Shown here: positions 43,250-50,763 of the stretch, piece after piece
How the letters are laid out: each line of letters opens with the position of its first letter
How positions within the stretch are numbered: position 1 is the first letter of the stretch
Notes under the pieces: model-generated
Seen by the model: only the letters and a program-made list of their open reading frames with translations
Told to the model about the DNA's origin: nothing
The model's database searches: none
Translations under genes and position numbers: made by a program
NCBI GenBank assembly: GCA_964623885.1
Contig: CAZUVM010000098.1
Span: 1-54,595 of the forward strand
DNA from: CAZUVM01 sp964623885
GTDB lineage: Bacteria > Verrucomicrobiota > Verrucomicrobiia > Limisphaerales > UBA8199
Reading direction: 5' to 3'
DNA: 54,595 bases

Positions 43250-43867
43250 ATGAACACTCAAGTGCTAAATCATGCGGGGGTTGGTAAAGTTCAAGGGCCA
43301 CCGGAACCAGATTGGATTGGCGCGAGTTCCAGCTTGCCGGAGCACCCTGGTTCAAAACAAGCGCAATACGAAGATATCGTCGAGCAATACTATCGCCCGC
43401 TATTCCAGTTTGCCCTCAGCCTGACCCGTTCGGAGGCTGAGGCATGCGATCTGGCGCAACAAACCTTTTATACCTGGAGCATCAAGGGCCAACAACTGCG
43501 CGACCCATCCAAATTGCGAGCCTGGCTTTTTACCACCTTGCATCGGGCATTCTTGCAGAGCCGGCGTCGCGAGAACCGGTTCCCCCATTTTGAACTCGGA
43601 CAGATGGACGCCGAGTTGCCAACCATTTCCCCACAGCTTGAGAGCGCGCTCGATTCCGCGGAGGCGCTGGCCGCGCTCGAGCGGATTGACGAACTGTTTC
43701 GAGCGCCGCTCGCATTGTTTTATTTGGAGGATTGTCCTTACAAGGAAATCGCCTCGATCCTGAATGTGCCTTTGGGCACGGTGAAATCGCGCATCGCCCG
43801 CGGGATCGCCCATCTTCAAAAGTTGCTCGCCCAGCCCGAACCTGCCATGGATCGCGCCGCGGCCTGA
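43250..43867 (+). CDS. ECF RNA polymerase sigma factor
   Basis: A 205-residue sigma factor of the ECF class. After a variable 40-residue N terminus, region 2 reads YEDIVEQYYRPLFQFALSLTRSEAEACDLAQQTFYTWSIKG (about 44-85), and region 4 contains FRAPLALFYLEDCPYKEIASILNVPLGTVKSRIARGIAHLQKL (about 150-195). No anti-sigma gene follows; the next 430 bp are hairpin repeats. It may therefore be controlled mainly by its own transcription, for which a sigma-54-like promoter and GGTCCG dyads lie upstream. This would make it a second tier in the same regulon. The ribosome-binding site is poor. Confidence 0.92.
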   Translation: MNTQVLNHAGVGKVQGPPEPDWIGASSSLPEHPGSKQAQYEDIVEQYYRPLFQFALSLTRSEAEACDLAQQTFYTWSIKGQQLRDPSKLRAWLFTTLHRAFLQSRRRENRFPHFELGQMDAELPTISPQLESALDSAEALAALERIDELFRAPLALFYLEDCPYKEIASILNVPLGTVKSRIARGIAHLQKLLAQPEPAMDRAAA

Positions 43868-43894
43868 CGAATTGTTGCCCGCCGCACATCCGTG

Positions 43895-43952
43895 CGCAGG
43901 CGTGTCGCGCGCGGGCGTCCGCGCCTGCGGATTCGGGCAGCGTCTCGCTGCC
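43895..43952. repeat. Hairpin repeat element 1
   Basis: CGCAGGCG (43895-43902) pairs with CGCCTGCG (43922-43929) across a GC-rich loop, followed at once by a perfect GGCAGCG-TCT-CGCTGCC hairpin (43936-43952). It starts 28 bp past the ECF sigma stop, so the first hairpins may terminate that transcript, though no T-tract follows. Confidence 0.55.
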
Positions 43953-43989
43953 AGATTGTTCTCAATTAGTCTTGTCGTCATGTTACAAA

Positions 43990-44067
43990 TGGTAGGGCTC
44001 GCTCGCCGAGCGAGCCGCAGCAGTTTTTTCGCTGGAGAACGGACGGCTCGGCGAGCCGTCCCTACCA
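43990..44067. repeat. Hairpin repeat element 2, with terminal inverted repeats
   Basis: A 78-bp unit bounded by TGGTAGGG (43990-43997) and CCCTACCA (44060-44067). Inside are two perfect hairpins with 9-bp stems: GGCTCGCTC-GCC-GAGCGAGCC (43996-44016) and GGACGGCTC-GGC-GAGCCGTCC (44041-44061). The form suggests a REP- or MITE-like mobile hairpin rather than a terminator. No transposase is near. Confidence 0.7.
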
Positions 44068-44098
44068 TCCAGGGGGCGCATCTGGTAACAACCACCAA

Positions 44099-44169
44099 GG
44101 GGCGGGGACGTCTCGTCCCCGACAGTATACAAATGAGAGAAGCACGCCGGGACGAGATGTCCCCGCCCC
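44099..44169. repeat. Hairpin repeat element 3, 21-bp arms
   Basis: Arms at 44099-44119 and 44149-44169 (GGGGCGGGGACGTCTCGTCCC and its complement) match at 20 of 21 positions. Each arm can also fold on itself (GGGGACG-TCT-CGTCCCC). The 29-nt middle is AT-richer. Same REP/MITE-like style as element 2. It lies 135 bp before the GDP-fucose synthase start. Confidence 0.7.
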
Positions 44170-44303
44170 GATTGCAGGGCAGCCTGGGTGGTACTTTCAA
44201 GATGCCTCCCCAGGGGATTTATGAGATGAATTCTAAGCGCCGAACCCAGGTATGACCGGGGCTTTTGCTTGCGCCCGTTTGGACGCGGCGTCTATGTTTG
44301 AGA

Positions 44304-45242
44304 ATGCATCCTGCTTCTCGGATCTACGTGGCGGGCCATCGCGGGCTGGCCGGCAGCGCTATCTGGCGTGAGCTGGAGCGGCGCGGCTTCAAACATCTTA
44401 TCGGGCGCACACATGGAGACCTGGAATTGCTCGACGTCGAGGCAGTACAACGATTTTACGCGGACGAGAAGCCCGAATACGTCTTCATTGCGGCAGGGCG
44501 AGTAGGTGGCATCCTGGCCAACGATCAACATCCCGCCCAGTTTCTCTACGAAAATCTGCAAATGCAGAATAATCTCATTCACGGGGCTTACCTCAACGGG
44601 GTGAAAAAGCTGTTGTTTCTGGGCAGTTCCTGCATCTATCCCAAGCTCGCGCCGCAACCTATGAAGGAGGAATATTTGCTGAGCGGTCCGCTGGAGCCGA
44701 CCAACGAATGGTATGCCGTGGCCAAAATTGCCGGCATGAAAATGTGCGCGGCTTACCGGCGCCAATACTTGTGCGATTTCATCAGCGTCATGCCCACAAA
44801 CCTCTACGGGCCCAATGACAATTACGACCTGGCAAGCTCGCATGTATTACCCGCGCTCCTTCGCAAATTCCACGAAGCGAAAGTCGCCGCGGCCGCTAAC
44901 GTCGTCTGCTGGGGCAGCGGGGCGCCGATGCGCGAATTTCTCTGTTCCGATGACCTGGGGCGCGCCTGCGTGTTTCTCATGGAGCGGTATAGCGAAGAGC
45001 TTTTCATTAACATCGGCTATGGAAAGGAAGTTTCGATTCGCGAACTGTCGGAAATGGTCAAGCGCGTCGTCGGGTTTCGAGGGGAAATCATTTGGGACAC
45101 TTCCAAACCGGACGGCACGCCCCGCAAGTTGCTGGATAGCTCGCGGCTCTTCGCGCTGGGATGGAAGCCGGAGGTTGAACTGGAAGCCGGAATTCGCCTG
45201 GCCTACGAAGATTTTGTGAAATGCCACGCTCAACGCAAATGA
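44304..45242 (+). CDS. fcl: GDP-L-fucose synthase
   Basis: A 312-residue epimerase/reductase that turns GDP-4-keto-6-deoxymannose into GDP-L-fucose with NADPH. The NADP-binding motif is GHRGLAGS (11-18). The catalytic Ser is in FLGSSCIYP (S108/S109), with Tyr137 and Lys141 in NEWYAVAK. The remaining sequence follows the family to the end. I start at ATG 44304; an earlier start at 44265 has no support. It serves surface polysaccharide or glycoprotein synthesis. No GDP-mannose dehydratase gene is adjacent. The stop overlaps folE by ATGA. Confidence 0.95.
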   Translation: MHPASRIYVAGHRGLAGSAIWRELERRGFKHLIGRTHGDLELLDVEAVQRFYADEKPEYVFIAAGRVGGILANDQHPAQFLYENLQMQNNLIHGAYLNGVKKLLFLGSSCIYPKLAPQPMKEEYLLSGPLEPTNEWYAVAKIAGMKMCAAYRRQYLCDFISVMPTNLYGPNDNYDLASSHVLPALLRKFHEAKVAAAANVVCWGSGAPMREFLCSDDLGRACVFLMERYSEELFINIGYGKEVSIRELSEMVKRVVGFRGEIIWDTSKPDGTPRKLLDSSRLFALGWKPEVELEAGIRLAYEDFVKCHAQRK

Positions 45243-45817
45243 AAGTCCCCGACCTCAACAGAATCGCGGAACATTACGCGGCAATCCTCGCGGAAATCGG
45301 CGCCGATCTCAGCTCGGAAGGTTTGCGTGAGACCCCGATGCGCGCGGCCAAAGCCCTGGCTGAAATGACCGAGGGCTCACGCATGGGCACCGACCAACTT
45401 ACAAAAATGTTCCAGGCTGAGTGCACCCAGGCGATCTGCCATGACATGGTCGTCGTCGAAGGCATCCAGGAGGTGGGCTTGTGCGAGCACCACCTGCTGC
45501 CCATTCTGATGAGCATTACGATCGCCTACGTACCCGATAAACGCATCCTTGGTCTGTCCAAGCTCTCGCGCATTGCCGGCTACTTTGCCCGTCGCTGGCA
45601 AAACCAGGAGCGGACGGCCCACCACATTGCTGAGTTCATCGAGCAAATTGTCGAGCCGCTGGGAGTCGCGGTCTTGATCGATGGCAAGCACCTGTGCGCC
45701 CTGGCCCGCGGTGTGCGCGACACCCACTCGACCATGAAGGTCGATGTGATGCACGGCGTTTTTCAGAAGGACCCCAACCAGCGCGCCGAGTTATTGATGC
45801 GGTTGAGTCGGAAGTAA
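45239..45817 (+). CDS. folE: GTP cyclohydrolase I
   Basis: A protein of 192 residues from ATG 45239, which overlaps the preceding stop (ATGA). FolE opens the imidazole ring of GTP and rearranges it to dihydroneopterin triphosphate for folate or pterin synthesis. Zinc ligands are intact: C82 and H85 in GLCEHHLLP, and C153 in HLCALARGVRD. Other signatures are LGLSKLSRI and QERTAHHIAEFI. Length is normal for the short form. It is coupled to GDP-fucose synthase, though the pathways are unrelated. Confidence 0.96.
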   Translation: MKVPDLNRIAEHYAAILAEIGADLSSEGLRETPMRAAKALAEMTEGSRMGTDQLTKMFQAECTQAICHDMVVVEGIQEVGLCEHHLLPILMSITIAYVPDKRILGLSKLSRIAGYFARRWQNQERTAHHIAEFIEQIVEPLGVAVLIDGKHLCALARGVRDTHSTMKVDVMHGVFQKDPNQRAELLMRLSRK

Positions 45818-45821
45818 AAAA

Positions 45822-45897
45822 TGGTGCCCCGGCTAGGACTTGAACCTAGAACCAATTGATTAAGAGTCAACTGCTCTGCCAATTGAGCTACCGAGGC
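45822..45897 (-). tRNA. tRNA-Lys (anticodon CTT)
   Basis: On the minus strand the sequence folds as a full cloverleaf. The acceptor stem GCCTCGG pairs with CCGGGGC (one T-G pair), the D arm has TAGCTCAATTGGCAGAGCA, and the anticodon loop is CTCTTAA with CTT. The T arm has the GGTTCAAGTCC signature. CCA is encoded (45822-45824). It decodes AAG. Confidence 0.97.
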
Positions 45898-46165
45898 AAC
45901 TCGATGAGGAGATTTAACCATTGGCCGGAACTGAAAACCACGATCTTAGCCCCAGCGAGCCAAATCTCTCGGCGCGCAAGATAGTCGAGTCGCCTGATTG
46001 CTGCAACAATGAAGAGCGACAGGGGGGCAACGCGAGTGCCGAACTCAAATGAATGCCGGCTGCAGTATTGCCGCAAGGAGGCTAACGCACGCAAGCGGGC
46101 GCACCAACGGGGTGCACCCAAATACACACGGTAGGAAAAACTTATCAGGTGGCGCTAAACTGGCA
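45898..46165. other. Gene-free stretch upstream of the tRNA
   Basis: This stretch must contain the tRNA-Lys promoter (minus strand). I see a small hairpin (GCACC-AACGG-GGTGC near 46100-46114) and nothing else of note. Short plus-strand frames such as that at 46049 have no support. Confidence 0.35.
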
Positions 46166-46197
46166 ATAAAAAAGGCGGCCCCACTCAGAGCCGCCTT
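46166..46197 (-). terminator. Strong intrinsic terminator (minus strand)
   Basis: On the minus strand AAGGCGGC, a 10-nt loop and GCCGCCTT form a perfect 8-bp stem (46172-46197), followed by TTTTTTATT. It would end transcripts from nfo (stop at 46368), 170 nt upstream, or a short RNA arising in between. A small GGGGT/ACCCC hairpin lies at about 46263-46275. Confidence 0.8.
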
Positions 46198-46367
46198 GAA
46201 CCTAACTAACCACCATTACAAGGAACCGATGACATAGTAGTCCGGGAAGGATTTGCAACAATGGGGTGAAAACCCCAAAAAACAAGCAGTCGGGTAATCA
46301 CTGACAGCATCACACTAGGCGGGCACGATGTCGGCGCTTGAACCGATTCGCACTGGTGGCCCCAACG

Positions 46368-47219
46368 TTAGTCAGAGCGCACCAGCGATCGCAAGACAAC
46401 CAGGTTCTGCACATCTTCACGAAGGTCTTTGCCTTTCGGTGTCTCCAGGCAGCCGGGGTGTTTTTTAAATCGGGGGTCGTTGACGATGTGCCTAAAACCT
46501 TCCATGCCGATCTTACCTTGGCCAATATGCGCGTGGCGATCGACGCGAGAGCCCAGTTCCGTGCGCGAATCATTTAAGTGTACCGCCAAAATTTGTTTCA
46601 GGCCGATCAGGGCAGCGGCTCTTTTGATCGTCGTGTCCCAGCCCTTGTTCGTGCGGATATCGTAACCGGCAGCGAACAGATGCGCGGTGTCGAGACAAAC
46701 GCCCAGGCGCTCCGGCTTCTTCACACGGTCATAAATTTCAGCCAGATGCTCGAATTTGTGCCCGAGGCAAGTTCCCTGGCCGGCCGTGACCTCGAGTGCG
46801 ATTCTCACGGGCGATCGATTTGTTGCCGCAAAGACCTCATTTAGTCCAAGAACGATCCGCTCCAGTCCGCGAGTCTCCCCGGCCCGGAGATGCGCGCCGG
46901 GATGCATCACCAAAAAAGGAAGGGCAAGGTCCGTGGCAAACTGGATCTCCTGAACAAGTGACTTTATTGAGTTGGATCGATTGGCTGAAGGCGGCGCGCC
47001 AAGATTGATCAAATACCCGGCGTGGCCAAACACGATCGCCTGGTCACTGGCTACGAGTTCTTTGGCGAACAATTTAATATCTTGCGGCGACGGCGGCCGG
47101 CCGAACCACTGCATGTTGTTCTTGACGAAGATTTGGCAGCAGGAGGCGCCGATTGATCGCGCCCGCTGCAATGCTCTGTGTGGCCCGCCGGCAGTAGAGC
47201 AATGTGCGCCGAAAATCAT
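46368..47219 (-). CDS. nfo: Endonuclease IV (AP endonuclease)
   Basis: A 283-residue DNA repair enzyme that cuts at abasic sites using three zinc ions. The TIM-barrel family motifs appear in order: MIFGAHCSTAGG, QIFVKNNMQW, GHAGYLINLG, FLVMHPGAH, ALEVTAGQG, LGVCLDTAHLFAAGYD, LAVHLNDSRTELGSRVDRHAHIGQG, and a final CLETPKG with the last Glu ligand. The His, Asp and Glu metal ligands are all present. It is full length and stands alone, with a terminator about 170 bp downstream. Confidence 0.96.
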   Translation of the reverse strand: MIFGAHCSTAGGPHRALQRARSIGASCCQIFVKNNMQWFGRPPSPQDIKLFAKELVASDQAIVFGHAGYLINLGAPPSANRSNSIKSLVQEIQFATDLALPFLVMHPGAHLRAGETRGLERIVLGLNEVFAATNRSPVRIALEVTAGQGTCLGHKFEHLAEIYDRVKKPERLGVCLDTAHLFAAGYDIRTNKGWDTTIKRAAALIGLKQILAVHLNDSRTELGSRVDRHAHIGQGKIGMEGFRHIVNDPRFKKHPGCLETPKGKDLREDVQNLVVLRSLVRSD

Positions 47220-47238
47220 ATTAGCCTATGCAGTTGAA

Positions 47239-47384
47239 AACCACAGATGGACACGGATGAACACAGATTCTCAGCAAATGCCAGTAACACATTGATGGCC
47301 GAGTGCGGATTCACCATTCAGGAATCGCACCAGCGATGTAGGAATCGTGATCGAGGCCTTTTCCATCTGTGTGCATCTGTGGTT
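47239..47384. repeat. CCACAGATG-type inverted repeat pair
   Basis: The left copy (47239-47269, AACCACAGATGGACACGGATG...) and a right copy in reverse (47361-47384, ...CATCTGTGTGCATCTGTGGTT) match at 19 of 21 end positions. Within each copy a 10-bp unit is itself repeated. This wording is, from memory, common between genes in Verrucomicrobiota and Planctomycetota. Nothing else is recognised in 47220-47452. Confidence 0.6.
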
Positions 47385-47408
47385 AAGCTGAATCGTTCCG
47401 GCTTAGTC

Positions 47409-47444
47409 GAGGACGAGGATGAGAACGAGAACGAGGACGAGGAA
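47409..47444. repeat. Hexanucleotide array (GAGRAN)6
   Basis: Six tandem units GAGGAC, GAGGAT, GAGAAC, GAGAAC, GAGGAC, GAGGAA occupy 47409-47444, just past the stop of the E2 gene. It could vary in length between strains. Similar GACGAG arrays recur between genes in related genomes, to my memory. Confidence 0.6.
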
Positions 47445-47452
47445 AATGATTC

Positions 47453-48658
47453 CTACAAAGCCTCGGGAGTGGCGAGCAACTGGGCTACGCGCGCTAATAA
47501 CCGCCCGGCGGCGCCCCCGTCCAGCACGCGATGATCGAAGCTTAATGTGACGTTTGCCTCCATGACGGGTACAAACTGACCCTTGCCTTCGTCCCAGAAT
47601 GGGACCCGGCGCGCTGCGCCCATGCCCAGCACCAGCGTTTGTTCCGGCAACGGGATCGGCGTGGCCCAGGTGAGGCCGAATGTGCCGAAATTGGTCACGG
47701 TGGCAATCGATCCGCCGGTCGCATCCGCAGGCAACTTGCGTTTGTGCGCCAACTCGATCAGTTGGTTGTACCTGGGCAGAAGTTGTTTTAACGGCTGCAA
47801 ATGCGCGCTGCGGATTACCGGTACGAGAACGCCATCCTCCGCCTCGACGGCAAAGCCGACATCGATTGACGAAGGGTGAACGATCTTGTTGCCAATGAGC
47901 CGGCCTGCCGGCGCGCTGTTTTCGGACAGCGCCAAGGCAAAAGCGCGGAGCGCATATAGCGCAGGGCCGGGCTTGGGCTCACAGGACTTGCGATGGCGCA
48001 GCAGCGAGTCGAATGAAACCGGCAGCGCCACGGTGGCCAAGGGACGTGTCCAACTGCGTCGCATGGCGTCGGCCACGGCTACCCGCATGCTGGAAGCCTG
48101 GCTGAGCTGATGCCGTTCGAGGTTGTCAATAAACTTTTCGAAATCCTGAATCGTGAGCCGACCGGCCGCTCCGCTGCCCGGCACTCCGGCCAAATCGGCC
48201 GCATGCAGGCCCAACTCAATCATGCGCGCTTTCATGCGCGGCGACATATAACTGGCGCCCGCCGCGTTCGCGGGCACGGGCAAGCCGCGCACGGTGGGTT
48301 CTACCCCTCGCTTCGGATGCTCCAGCGACGACTTGCCGGCCGGTCCATTAGGTGGCTCGTGGTGCTCGCCGTCTTTATCCAGCGGCGCATCCAGACCCAG
48401 CCGTGCCGCGTCTTCTTTGCTGGCGTCCAGATATCCCAAAGCGGCTCCCACCGGATAGCTCTCGTTCACCTTGGCCAGCAGACGCTCGATCTTTCCCGTG
48501 CATGGCGCGGTTACGTTCATCGTCGCTTTGCTTGTTTCAACCTCGATGATGTCCTGGTCTGTAAGAACCTGGTCGCCGACGCCCACGAGCCAACGGATTA
48601 TGGTGGCTTCCGCAATCGACTCGCCGAGTTGCGGCATAATGATCGGAATGGATGGCAT
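47453..48658 (-). CDS. 2-oxoacid dehydrogenase E2 (dihydrolipoamide acyltransferase)
   Basis: A protein of 401 residues from ATG 48658. The single lipoyl domain (residues 1-78) has its lipoyl Lys in VETSKATM. A Pro/charged linker leads to the E3/E1-binding domain (about 130-170, YMSPRMKARMIELGLHAADLAGVPGSG), and the catalytic domain (about 190-401) ends with the active-site DHRVLDGG. It transfers the acyl group to coenzyme A in a pyruvate, acetoin or branched-chain complex. The family alone does not say which. It is third in the E1alpha-E1beta-E2 operon; no E3 gene is adjacent. Confidence 0.94.
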   Translation of the reverse strand: MPSIPIIMPQLGESIAEATIIRWLVGVGDQVLTDQDIIEVETSKATMNVTAPCTGKIERLLAKVNESYPVGAALGYLDASKEDAARLGLDAPLDKDGEHHEPPNGPAGKSSLEHPKRGVEPTVRGLPVPANAAGASYMSPRMKARMIELGLHAADLAGVPGSGAAGRLTIQDFEKFIDNLERHQLSQASSMRVAVADAMRRSWTRPLATVALPVSFDSLLRHRKSCEPKPGPALYALRAFALALSENSAPAGRLIGNKIVHPSSIDVGFAVEAEDGVLVPVIRSAHLQPLKQLLPRYNQLIELAHKRKLPADATGGSIATVTNFGTFGLTWATPIPLPEQTLVLGMGAARRVPFWDEGKGQFVPVMEANVTLSFDHRVLDGGAAGRLLARVAQLLATPEAL

Positions 48659-48701
48659 GCCGGAGGTTGGGTTGTTTAAATGGAACAGCTCACGTGATGG
48701 T

Positions 48702-49667
48702 TCATGAGCGCAACAGGCGGCGGGCGGCCGCCGCGATGCTCCGCGCGGTCGGTCGATGGGCGGCCCAGAGGTTGGGATGATAGGGCACCGGCGTATCCTT
48801 GGCATTCAGGCGTTGTGGGGGTGCGTCGAGCAGATTGAATCCTTCGCTGGCGACGCGCGCGATGACTTCGGCCGTGACCCCGCCCCAGGGAAATGCTTCG
48901 CCCACGCATAACAGCCGGCCCGTGCGGGCCACCGAGGCCATCACGGTATCGGTATCCAGCGGTTTGATGGAGCGCAAGTCGACCACCTCGATTTCATTGC
49001 CTTCAGTTGACAATTCCCTGGCCACCTCGAGCGCTTCGTGGACCATCGCGCTGTAGGCGACGATGGTCATGTCGCGACCGGGGCGGGCGATGCGCGCTTT
49101 ACCGACCGGGATTGCTTCGGTCGGCAGTTGCTCGGCTTTCAAATGGTAATACAGGTATTTGTGTTCGCAGAAGATTACCGGGTCATCAATTTTCACCGCT
49201 TCCAGCAGCATGCTGTAGGCGTCCTCAACCGTCGCCGGGGTGAGAACTACCAGGCCGGGATAATGCGCATAAATGGTCTCCAGACTTTGGCTGTGGAAGG
49301 GCCCGCCGCCAGAGGTGCCGCCGCTGGGCAACCTCACGGTGATAGGGCAGGGGACACGCGTGCGCCAATGCAAGGTGGCCGCCTGGTTTACGATTTGATT
49401 GAAGGCGACGGTGGAGAAATCTGCGAATTGCATCTCCACGATGGGGCGCATTCCCTCGATGGCTGCGCCGACGGCCAACCCGAGAATCGCATCCTCGCTG
49501 ATGGGCGCGTCCATGACGCGGCCAGGAAACTGTTCGGCAAGATTCTTGGTGGCCTTGAATGCTCCGCCAAATGATCCGATGTCCTGCCCGTACAGGAAGA
49601 CGCGCGAGTCTTCTGCCAGCGCGCGCGCCTGGGCTTCACGGATGGCATCAAGGTAGGTGATGCTCAC
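48702..49667 (-). CDS. 2-oxoacid dehydrogenase E1 beta subunit
   Basis: A protein of 321 residues from GTG 49667, which overlaps the E1alpha stop (GTGA, 49667-49664). Transketolase-like pyrimidine-binding and C-terminal domains are recognisable: SITYLDAIREAQARAL, MDAPISEDAILGLAVGAAIEGMRPIVEMQF (with the cofactor-activating Glu), GPFHSQSLETIYAHYPGLVVL and DLRSIKPLDTDTV. It forms the alpha2beta2 E1 with the upstream gene and precedes E2 by 43 bp. It resembles pyruvate and acetoin types about equally. Confidence 0.94.
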   Translation of the reverse strand: MSITYLDAIREAQARALAEDSRVFLYGQDIGSFGGAFKATKNLAEQFPGRVMDAPISEDAILGLAVGAAIEGMRPIVEMQFADFSTVAFNQIVNQAATLHWRTRVPCPITVRLPSGGTSGGGPFHSQSLETIYAHYPGLVVLTPATVEDAYSMLLEAVKIDDPVIFCEHKYLYYHLKAEQLPTEAIPVGKARIARPGRDMTIVAYSAMVHEALEVARELSTEGNEIEVVDLRSIKPLDTDTVMASVARTGRLLCVGEAFPWGGVTAEVIARVASEGFNLLDAPPQRLNAKDTPVPYHPNLWAAHRPTARSIAAAARRLLRS

Positions 49668-50701
49668 TGTTCTCCCCCTACGCCCTCGCTCAAATGTTTC
49701 GATGCGAGCGCGCACCAGTCTTCTTTATACGGATCGGGCGCCGGCTCACGTTGCACTTTGGCCACGGCTTCTTCGATTTCCTGGACCGCAGCGGTTCGCC
49801 AGGATGCCAAATCCACGGGTTCGGCCCAGCTTTGTCTGGCCAGGTAGGCTTCCGATACGCGCAAACAATCGCGGCCGACCGGCGAAGCTTTCAACTTCGG
49901 ATCGACGTAATCACCGGTGTCATGTTCGCCGTGGCCGCACAGCCGCAAGAGGGTGGCCACGACGAGGTGCGGACCTGCACCGGCGCGCGCCTTGCTGACG
50001 GCTCGTTCCAGGGCGGGCAAACATTCCACCAGGTCCGTGCCGTCGATTGATTCACCTTCAACTCCGTAGCCCGACGCTTTGTCCAGCAACGAGTGGCAGG
50101 CAAACTGGCGGTCGTTCGGTGTGGAATAGGCGTAGTGGTTGTTTGCCACGACGAGCACCAATGGAAGTTTTTCAATCGCGGCCTGGTTCAAGGCCTCGTG
50201 AAAAGCGCCAGTCGAGGTCGCGCCGTCACCGATGCAGGCGGCCCCTACCGTTCCATTGTGGCCTTGCAAACGCCGGGCCAGTAACGCGCCGTTGACGACC
50301 GAAATCATCGCGCCGAGGTGGCTAATCATTGCCAGCAAACCCTCGTGTGGCCGGCCGCGGTGGACATTGCCATCCCGTCCTCGCATCGGGCCCAGAGAAG
50401 AACCCAAATAGGTGCGCAGGGCATCCAGCAACGGCTCGCCGAAAGCCAGACGCCCGGCCGTGTCCCGAATCAAGGGCGCGAAAATGTCCCCTTTTTGCAA
50501 TGCCAACCCCACCGAAACGCTCAAGGCTTCCTGGCCGCGCCCCAGGAACACTCCGCCGTGGATCCGCCCCATGCGGTACAAGCTGGCGAGCTTCTCATCC
50601 AGCAGCCGCGCCCGCAGCATCAGCCGGTAGGCTCGCACGTAGGCATCACGCACCAAAGAAGTCTCACCAACTCTACCCTCGCCGAGCAAAGTGTGAACCA
50701 T
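49664..50701 (-). CDS. 2-oxoacid dehydrogenase E1 alpha subunit
   Basis: A 345-residue thiamine-diphosphate-binding subunit. The cofactor motif runs from GDGATSTGAFHEALNQAA to VVANN, about 28 residues on. GRIHGGVFLGRGQEALSVSVG and MRGRDGNVHRGRPHEGLLA match the family, as does the phosphorylation-loop-like region with Y-x-T-P-N-D (YAYSTPNDRQ). It decarboxylates the 2-oxoacid and passes the acyl group to E2. First gene of the operon, 62 bp past the sulfatase stop. Confidence 0.94.
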   Translation of the reverse strand: MVHTLLGEGRVGETSLVRDAYVRAYRLMLRARLLDEKLASLYRMGRIHGGVFLGRGQEALSVSVGLALQKGDIFAPLIRDTAGRLAFGEPLLDALRTYLGSSLGPMRGRDGNVHRGRPHEGLLAMISHLGAMISVVNGALLARRLQGHNGTVGAACIGDGATSTGAFHEALNQAAIEKLPLVLVVANNHYAYSTPNDRQFACHSLLDKASGYGVEGESIDGTDLVECLPALERAVSKARAGAGPHLVVATLLRLCGHGEHDTGDYVDPKLKASPVGRDCLRVSEAYLARQSWAEPVDLASWRTAAVQEIEEAVAKVQREPAPDPYKEDWCALASKHLSEGVGGEQ

Positions 50702-50763
50702 GGGAGGAATCTAGCCTGTTACCAGCCTTGCGGGCAAGTCTTTGCTGCGTTGACTTTGGCCCG

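Noticed and set aside
46049..46237. 62-codon plus-strand frame near the terminator
   Set aside because: It runs through the minus-strand terminator hairpin and has no start signal or domain.
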